Positions 51,035 to 60,400 of a stretch of 64,000 nt of DNA are shown in pieces (positions within the stretch are counted from its first letter, which is position 1; every line of letters begins with the position of its first letter). This DNA is from Typhlomys cinereus (lineage: Eukaryota > Chordata > Mammalia > Rodentia > Platacanthomyidae). Location: NCBI GenBank assembly GCA_023101885.1, contig JALPQD010000207.1, positions 525,001 to 589,000 of the forward strand, written 5' to 3'. The notes beneath the pieces are model-generated. The model was given only the letters and a program-made list of their open reading frames with translations. It had not been told where the DNA came from and ran no database searches. The position numbers were made by a program, and so were the translations under genes.

Positions 51035-54000
51035 CTGGAGACAGAAGACAGGCAGCTGAGACTAGAATGGATGGAGGGAAGAAAGAAAGAAATTCCATTT
51101 GAAAAAATCACGGAGTGTGGTTTCCCAAATGCTCATTGTTTAGTATTTAAACATCATCTAGTCAACCTTTCCCATTCTCAAAGAAAAAAAAAAAAACTTT
51201 TGTTCCCAGATACAAGTTTTGATAGTTAATAATGTCAGAATCTCTCAGGAAATCACTGGACATATATGTGCTACTTAAATATCTGGGTATCAATCTGACT
51301 ACTGTAGGCTGAGCTATGAGCACATCTGTGACAATTAGGACGAGTCCTGCAAGCAAATCTGCAGGAGATTGTCGGACAGACGAGGAAGATTCTGCCCACA
51401 GCAGGTGGAACCATTCCCGGGGCAGGTGAATAATGAGATGGCGGGAGCTGGTTCAGGAGTCTGGCACTCTTCAGCATTCTGGCAGTCTTACTCTCTGGTT
51501 GAGGAAGGTTTGCCTCTCTGTCAGCAAGACTGTGCATATGGTTTGGCCAGTTCCCTTGGCTTTTGGTGTTAGTATAAACTCTCCTGCCAAACTGGACTAA
51601 GAACTGTAACTAAGAATTGTAAGAAAATATAAAACTCCCTTGTTCCCCTAAGCTTTTTAGTCATAAATTTATCAGCAACATGCAGGCAAACTGCAACAGA
51701 ATATCTATAAGGAAGTTTCTAGATTATGTGGTAGGAAAACCCACTTTGTGGGCAGCATCGTTACATGGGCTGGAATCTGGGACTGAATTTAAAAGGGAAA
51801 ATGAGCTGAACACTAGCATTCATTTCTCTGTATCTTGCTGCAGACACATGCCTCAAGCTCCTACCACCATGAATCCCCTATCATGACAGACTATATGCCC
51901 TCAAACTGTAAGCCAAAATAAACCATCCCTCCTTTAGGATGCGTCTTGTCAGGTATTTTGTCAATGTAACAACAACAACAAAAACAAAAAGTAACTAATA
52001 TCAAAATTCTATCCAAGAAAGGACATGTAACTTTCCTGCATATCAGGTTCTCCATCTGTACAAGTCTACCAAAATGAATATAAAATAATGAATAAAAATA
52101 TTAAGAGATTATTCTTAAAATTAGTCAGGCTTTTTCTGTGGGTAACAGATAGTGACCTGGTTAAAAAACAAAAAAACAGACAAATGAAGTTAAAAGGGTA
52201 ATTCAATCCTGATTTAAAACAAAACAAAATCTCCAGCTCTGAAAGACACTTAGAACAACTAAGAAATCTGAATATGGCCTGGATAGTATGTAACATGGAC
52301 TCACTAACTATTCTTTTAGTATAATAATGATGTAACTAAGAGATAAATATCTTTAATCTTTTTTTTTTTTTTTACTTTTTTTATTATTTATTCAATTGTG
52401 CATGTATGCGTGTGTGTGTATGTATGTGTAGAACCACGGGCGAATTCCGGAACCACCATGGACGCCTCCACCTCCTTGTTTACTCTGCCCCAGGATTCAC
52501 AGGCTCCGCCCTACCAGGGCCAGAAGCACGGGCTGCCCCCACTTCCGCCTGGCGTCTATATGTGGGGTCTAGGATCCGAACTCGGGACCTTCCGCCTGCA
52601 AGGCAGAGGCTTAACCCCTGAGCCACCTCTCCAGCCCCAAATATCTTTAATCTTAAGAAATACATCTTGAAGTCTTTAGGGATAAAACAGCATGGTGTCT
52701 TCAACTAACAAATAGCTCAAATGATGGAAAGAAAGGGAAAGACAGATGTACAAAAAGTTCACAATTACTGGATGTAGGTGTAGGGAACATGGAAATTCTT
52801 AGGGCTTTTTTTCTTGCCTATCTCTGTGTGAAGGCTAGGAAAAACAAAGCTAAAACAGTCTAACTCTCACATCTTAGTGGAGGAGAATAAATGAAGGCAT
52901 TCCTACTGAGAAGAACTTGGCAAGGATTCTCAACATTATTAATGTGCCACACATATATCCTTTAACTTAGCAATCCCACTTTCAGAATTGTGTTCCAAAA
53001 ATATACCCACAGGCTAATAGTATTAGAATAAAATAATCTAAATATACATCAACAGGAAACTTACGAGGCACATTATTTATATAAATATATTTTATACACA
53101 CATATAGTCCTGTACCACATATAGAATATTTGAAAATCCAAGGCAACACCTTCATGAAAGCAATGGGCTGACAGGGAGAATAAGGGAACAAACTTGCTTT
53201 TCATCACCTAATCCTCTTATGTATCTTTTGAACTGCAGATCTTGTACACATTATTTAATTCAAAAATTATATTAATTGCGAACAAGCCAAACAAATGTTA
53301 TGTAAGTCAGAATGTAAAAGCCCCCACACCTGAGGCAGCCATCCGACCATCTTCAGGGGCCTTTGGTTTGCCAGTCGCCCGAACAGCAAAGATCCGCCCA
53401 TCACTGGTGCGGATGTATGTCCCTGGGAAGAGAAATGAGGTAGACTGTCAAAAGCCTACATGAAAACAGTCAGCTCTGAGAAACTAGGCACCATGGGCTG
53501 GGAAGCAGCTATAAAATTTGTTTTCAAACACTGTCTCAAGAAACCTGAAGAGTGGGATAAATGAACCAAAATTTTCATCTATTCCATAAATACTACTAGC
53601 ATACCACAAACAAGGCATAGTACTTAAGACAGAAAAGCTTAACCACTATTGATGATACAGATAGTTACTTTAGAAAATACAATGCAGGGCTAGAGAGCCA
53701 GCTCAGCAGTTGAAGTGCTTGCTGTACAAGGAAAAGGATCAGAATTCAGATCCCAGATCCTACATTAAAAAAAAAAAAAAATGCTCAGCAGGTGTGTGGC
53801 CTCCCTCATAATGCCAGTACCCCAAAGCAGAGCCTGAGAATCCTCAACGCAAGTTGCCAGCCAGAGTAGCCCCAAAGGGGAACATGAAGTTTGAGATACA
53901 GGCTCAAAACAGTAAGGAGGAAGAGAGATTGAGGGCAAGTGTTGACATTCCCTTCAGGTCTCCATACATATGTGTGTGTGCGCTCACCTGCACATACGCC

Positions 54001-57000
54001 TGTAGATACAAGCACATCTGCCCCCATGCCAACATGGATACACCCCACTCACACATACACATAAAAATGAAAGGAAAAATGCCCAATAAAATGGAAATAA
54101 TTAGGACTCTAAAAAAGAACTATGTATGTATCCAGATACATAGTATCCCAGATACTATAGTCCAGATCATCCTCTTGATCTGGGAGAAAAAAGCTTTAAC
54201 TGAACCAATATCCTTTCTTACTTGGTTGAGAGATTCAAGACCTGTATTTTATTTCCACTGGGCACTAATTTACTTTCTCTTTGTCTTAGGGATGTAACTT
54301 GATCAATATTCTGGAATGTCAGGACCACCTCTAAGCCAGGGATTAGCAAACTTTTTCTTTAAAGGTCCAGGGAGAAAATATTTGTGGTTTCATAAGCCAT
54401 AAGATCTCTGCCGCAACTGTTCAATTCTGCTGCTCTACTACGGAGACAGACGGGCATGCTTGTTCTCCAAGATATTATTTATAGACACTGAAATGTGAAT
54501 CTCATATAAATGTTTACTTGCCATAAAGTACTACTCTATTTTCTTCTTCAACTACCTGAAGAATGTGAAATTCTCTCTTAGATTTCATATACAGTAACAG
54601 AAAGCAGTCTGGACTTGGCCCATAGGTTTGCCAATCCTTACTCTAGAATAAGAGAACCCAGTTAGAGGTTCTCACTAGAGGAGCTCAGTAAAAGCCGGGT
54701 TGAGGCATCTGTGTGTTTCTGTGTACTTCGAGGTACTTTTCCCTGAGCCTGAAGTTACTCTGATCCAGCTGAGGTTAGGGCAAAGGTCTCCTAAGTGAAC
54801 ATAAAGCCTCAAGCAGACCCATGCAGAAATGGGACTTTAGTTAAAGACTAACATGAAAAGTAGCTTTCTCTACTGTCTGCTCTTTCACAAACATGGTAAA
54901 CATTCCTAAAACTCATTGGATCTTCTGCAAGAAATGTGGCAAGCATCAACCCCACAAAGTGACACAGTACAAGAAGGGCATGTTTTCTGCATGCCCAGGG
55001 AAAGTGGCATTAGGATAGCAGGCAGAGTGGCTACGGTGTGCAGAATGAAACTTATTTTCTAGAAAAAGACTAAAATGACAAAGAATATTGTGCTGAGGAC
55101 TGAGTGTATTGAGCCCAAGTGCAGATCTAAGCAAATGCTAGCTGTTAAGGGATACAAGCGTTTTGACCTGGAAGAGACAAGAAGAGAAAGTTCTAAGCAG
55201 ACGCTGTTATGAAGACAATAAAATAATGAGCTTATATTTAAAAAGAAGGAAAGAAAATGAGCTTAGAATATAGTCTATACACTATCCCTAGGTAGTGAGT
55301 CACAGACAGATATGAACTTTTAAATTTATTCAAAAATTCTATCAGGCAACCCATCTGTACCAATTCACCTGTACAATACATTTCCTAGCTTGGGATGCCC
55401 CAAGTATGATGTAACAGCACCTACATTGGCTTACAACTCACTCCAAAACTCTCTTTCTCCAGCCCAAGATTTTCCATTAAAAAAAAAAAGTTAGGATACA
55501 GAAACAGCAATCCTAATTCTCTCCTTTAAAGACACTGCCTAATAGCTTTTGGGTTTAACTTAAGTGCATAAAAATAGCATTTTCTCTTATTTCTCAAAAT
55601 TGTGACTCTTTGCGGAATGTTTCCTAAGCACCCGTCTGACTCAAATTGTATTACTGTACTTATTCTGCTCCCCAACTTAGCATCCTCAAAGGAGGGGTTA
55701 GGCCCTTAACCAAGCTCTTACCTTTTGTTCCCCGTATGATGTGGATGCTCTCACCCGCATTAATCCTTGCCTGAACATCTGTGGAGCTGTTGAGTCCAGG
55801 AATAACAATATCTAGTGAAAAACAGAACTCACATTTAGATTTCACAGGCCCTGGCTGAAAAGAGGAAAGAAAATGCGGAGTCCCACATACCTAAGGTTAT
55901 CACTAGTTTCCTACAAGTCTCTCTGTGGAGACAGAACCTAGAAGACGTGTTTCACAGAAGCTTTCAGTCTTCTCAACGAATAACACCATGAAACCCAAAA
56001 GCTGCTTAGAAATCATCTTCCTGATCAATCTCCCTTGTTTTAATTAAAAATTTTTAAGAGTTTTCAGTTTAGAAAAAGTTTTAGTTTAAGAGGTTATTCT
56101 AACTTTTCTGTACTATGAAGTATCTGCACATATTTGTTTCACATTGTTTCAGGCTCCAAAAGAAGCCTCGTCCTCTTCCTTACTGGCATTAGCGGTACTT
56201 TTAAGAATCGGTAGAGAAGATTTACAAGAATTTCTCTTTCATTTCACTCATTTTATTTTTTAAAATTTTACTTACCTTTTATCATCTTGATGACCTCTCA
56301 TTCCAAATTTTTTACAGAAGACACATATGATTTTCATTATCAGAAAAATCAACGAGGATGCTTTCATGAAAATGTATATATACAGTATGAATATTTTTAA
56401 ATATCAAGATGGAAAGCAAGATCATAAAATGTTTTCCTTCTCAATCACTGAATCCCAGAACTAACTGCTCTCTAGCAAAGTACACAGAAAAAAGGCAAGC
56501 GACAATGCAGGTGTTCTAATTATGCAGGGAGGTTGCTGATGGCTAGCCTTTATACGTGGTGATCCCACATTTACAGGGTTCAGTACATTCATTTTTCTGA
56601 GAATTCCTGAAAATATCCCTATGCTTCAGTAACATTTTTAGAACCCCTTAAAGTACTCAGACGATTCCATTCACCATACTCCAAAAAACCCAGCTTTCTA
56701 TCATATTAAGATCTTTCACCAAAATGCATATCCAAGATAAGGAATCTTCTTTATTTCCACTTTAGTGCCAAGAGTAGTAAGGTCTACACAAAAGTTGTTT
56801 AATAAATACTTCTTGAAAGAGCAGTTATGTTAAAAGAAACAATCCCCTAGAAGAGAACCCAGGAGTAGCCTTGGAGTTCCTACCTGTTGTGGTGACCACC
56901 TTCTGCACAAGGACTCCAGCCCGCTGCAAGTAGTTGATAGGGAAGTTCATGGAAGGATTTGTGCTAGAGGCAGAGCTTATGCCGCTGAGTGGGACATGCC

Positions 57001-57428
57001 GGGGCATCATGGGGATGGGGGTAGATTGTACAGGCCGAACACTGGCCACAGGCTTTTCATCAACCTTCAGTGTTGGCTGCCTGCAAGAGAAAGATGAGTT
57101 CACGTAAGAGCGTTGAGCAAAATAGCCAGGCCTCTCCATAATGCCATATTCTACACCCTTGGCTACTGCTGGGACAACCACTGGAAGAACATGTAGGATC
57201 TGAGCCATTCGAAAGTTGCTTTAAAATGCAAATCCAAGATAAGGATTCTTCTTTATTTTCACTTTAGTGCCAAGAGTAGTAAGGTCTACACAAGACCTTT
57301 GAAAGAGCAAAATTATGTTAAAAGAAACAATCCCCCTAGAAGAGAACCCAGGAATAGGCTTGGAGTTCCTAACCTGTTGTGGTGACCACCTTCTGCACAC
57401 ACACACACACACACATATACATATATAC

Positions 57429-57475
<47 letters not shown>

Positions 57476-60400
57476 GTTATTTATTCAGAAATGGAGGGAG
57501 AGTGGGATACAGGGGAAAAGAGAGGGGTGGAGAGAACATCATGGCACACACACATAGAGGTCCAAGGACAACTTTCAAAATTAGCTCTCTCCTTCCATCC
57601 TGTTTGGGCTCCAGTGATTAAACTCAAATTGCTGGGTTTGCCTACAGGTGCTTTTACCCGCTAAATCATCTTGCTGGCTCAAAGATCTAATCAACTTAAA
57701 AAGACAAGATAGACCTGAGACAGAGTAGCACAGAATGAGACAGAACGGTAACTCTCTTGGTATATTTGTTCATCTTCATTTCACATAGTTGAAGACTAGC
57801 CCATAAGACAATACTTTTATAACACTCTACCAGAATGGCTCTTCTAAGTGACAACACCAGCAGCTCATTTTTCCAGTAAAGGTAGTCAAAACTGGAATCA
57901 TTAAAAACACCAGGACTGCTGAACCACTTTTCCACCTGACCCTAGAGCAGAACCTACGAATATCATAGCAGTCAAAGAGCAGGCTGGAGACTTGCCCTTT
58001 GGCTGAAAAAAAGAACAAGTGAAAGAAGCTTGGATTTAGCCCCATCAGAGGCTCCCTCCCTTCAGCAGCTCACCAGTTCCTCTGACTGAAAGCGGGGATG
58101 CTGGTCAGGCTCTGGTCACTGGCAGGGTAATACTGCGCATATGACGGGCGGGTATATGGTACTGATGTGCGCTTGTCCTCCTCATAGCTCTTCTTTGCTG
58201 CTTTCTTCTCAGCCTTGGTCAGCTTGTGATCCTTTCGGTTGAGGAGCAAAGATTCGTGCTCGAAAGGCTCCTGAAGATATAGGAGATATTGATTTGATTA
58301 TCAGTTTTTGTGCATATACAACTGATGCACAATTAGCCTAACTCTGGAACAAAGCAGGGGCTTTGTTGTCTCTAGCACTGGCAAATAGCCTGTTTACAAG
58401 TAAGTGGGAAGGTTCTGTCTGTCAAGAGAATAGTTTATGACTCTAACCTAGTACCACCAGCTTGGGACAACTAAGACTGTCTCTGCTATCAAAAGGATCA
58501 TAGAGTTCAGAGAATTAACAAACTGTATTCAGAACGTTCTCCTTTCTTCTGCTAGGAAAATTCATAGTGGTCAAATTATTCAACACAGCTCCTAGGACTA
58601 CATTGGAGGTGGAGATAGACGGTTGGGAACAAGAAGGTATGGATCACAAAAGAAATAAATGAATCCAAGTTGTATGTGTGAAATAACACTTCAGATGAAG
58701 AATGCACGTTTGTCAGCTAGACCTCCATTGACTGCATTTGCTGTATTGGAGACTTAGGGCACACCAGATTCTTACCTTGGTGATGAGGTGAGGGTACTTC
58801 AGACAGGCAAGCTGAAGAACTGACTCCTTGATCCCCTTTACATTCAAAGATGTTTGGGGAGCTGGCTCCTTCTCAACAAAGTGCAGCAAGTTTTCTACTT
58901 CCTTACGGGTGAAATTCAGCATAGGATTTAGATCATCTACCACCCGATCTAGAAGAGAAATGATACAAATCACATGTTAAAGATAAATGAAAAGATGATA
59001 CAGATGTCACAAAGAGAATGGAAGTTGTACGTGGCTTAACTAACACTAATAATGAGAAGTCTCCCCTCTAATCTCCCACAAACGAAAGTTTGGCCCATGT
59101 AAAAAGGAAACATAGAAGATGCTGATGTTATCATGAAACCTGCTGTGCACAATTTGAAGTCAATCATTCCCTTTGAAACAATGATTTGAATGTGAAAGAA
59201 ATGGGAAGAACTGCTGGGCTTCTATGACTCAAAAGCCTATCCATGTTCCCACACCTGTTCCTTCCCTCACACCCTTGATAATGTAAGAAAAGCATCCAGT
59301 ATAGAAGTGTCTCCAGAACAGTTGGGAAAATGGCCCACCTGACATGCCCTGCTTTGAAATCTGACGGTCATAGATCTTCTTTTCAAGAGTATAATCAGCT
59401 ACAAGGCGGTAGATGTGACAGGGCTTTTTCTGGCCATAACGGTATACTCGACATACTGCCTGGGCATCATGACAAGGGTTCCAGGAAGCATCAAACACCA
59501 CCACTCGATTGGCACCAATCAGATTCACACCCAAGCATCCGGCCCTTTAAAATAGAAGCCATCAGTCATAAGCCCGTAGTCTTAAAGATGGTTTTCAAAT
59601 GAGCTTTCCCTGAAACTCCTACCCCAGCATTATGCTCTTTGTTCTAAGCACAATACACTCAAGAATTCTGTTGTCCTACTGATAAACATTACTTGGATGA
59701 TATCACTCACCTAAAGTCTTAAGTCCAGTATGGCATTGCCAATCATCTTCTATTTCTATCTAACAAGTAAGGCCTCATATCTTAACTCCAGAGTGACAAT
59801 CCTTAGTAAGTAGAAATTTCGGCATGTAAATGTTTGCAGTGCTTTTACTCTACAACCTAAGGGGAATGAGAGACTCAAACCCACTGGGAAGAGTGGCACA
59901 CACTATTCTAGCACATTGGAGGCTGAGGCAGAAGGATCATAAGAAAAAAACTCATATCCTGCCAAACACATTCTGTTGCATAGCCTCTAAGGTACTTGCC
60001 AAGAAACAAATAATCCATCAACCCTTTGTTTTTAACTTCTTTTTAAAAGCATTTTCACATTCATCACGTTGTCTAAACCTCAGAACACGCCTCCTGAGAA
60101 AAAAAATCTAATTATGACAATTGTTAATGAAGGTCTCAAAAAAAACTTTGTGATATTATGATGAGTTCCCTTCTAATGCAACATTCTTTTAGGGTATCCT
60201 CTTTGACTTCAAAAAACAAGTTATGAACCTAAACAAATATCCTCTCAGACTTGGATGAGCCTTTGGAGTACCTGCCCAAGTGGCCAAGTAAATGAATACT
60301 CCTTTGACTTCCCTCACAAACTCCACTCACCTTGTGGAGAGAAGGAATAGCCAGGTGGTGAGGTTGCTGGGATCATTGAACTGATTAATGAGCCGCTCCC

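Larger units (their letters stand above)
51035..53329 (-). other. RAD54L2: RAD54L2 last intron
   Basis: Contains a retroelement-like tail (about 51850-52000) and a young SINE (52361-52638). The rest is AT-rich unique DNA. Confidence 0.8.
53423..55721 (-). other. RAD54L2: RAD54L2 intron between the second- and third-last coding exons
   Basis: Contains a B3-like SINE (53684-54075), a hAT-type relic (54337-54641) and the RPL36A processed pseudogene (54867-55252). Confidence 0.85.

Noticed and set aside
52398..52704. Several short frames ending in similar Arg-Leu-Asn-Pro peptides
   Set aside because: The same peptide recurs at each SINE copy (for example near 33700, 52500, 60700 and 62750), so it is the SINE body read in frame.
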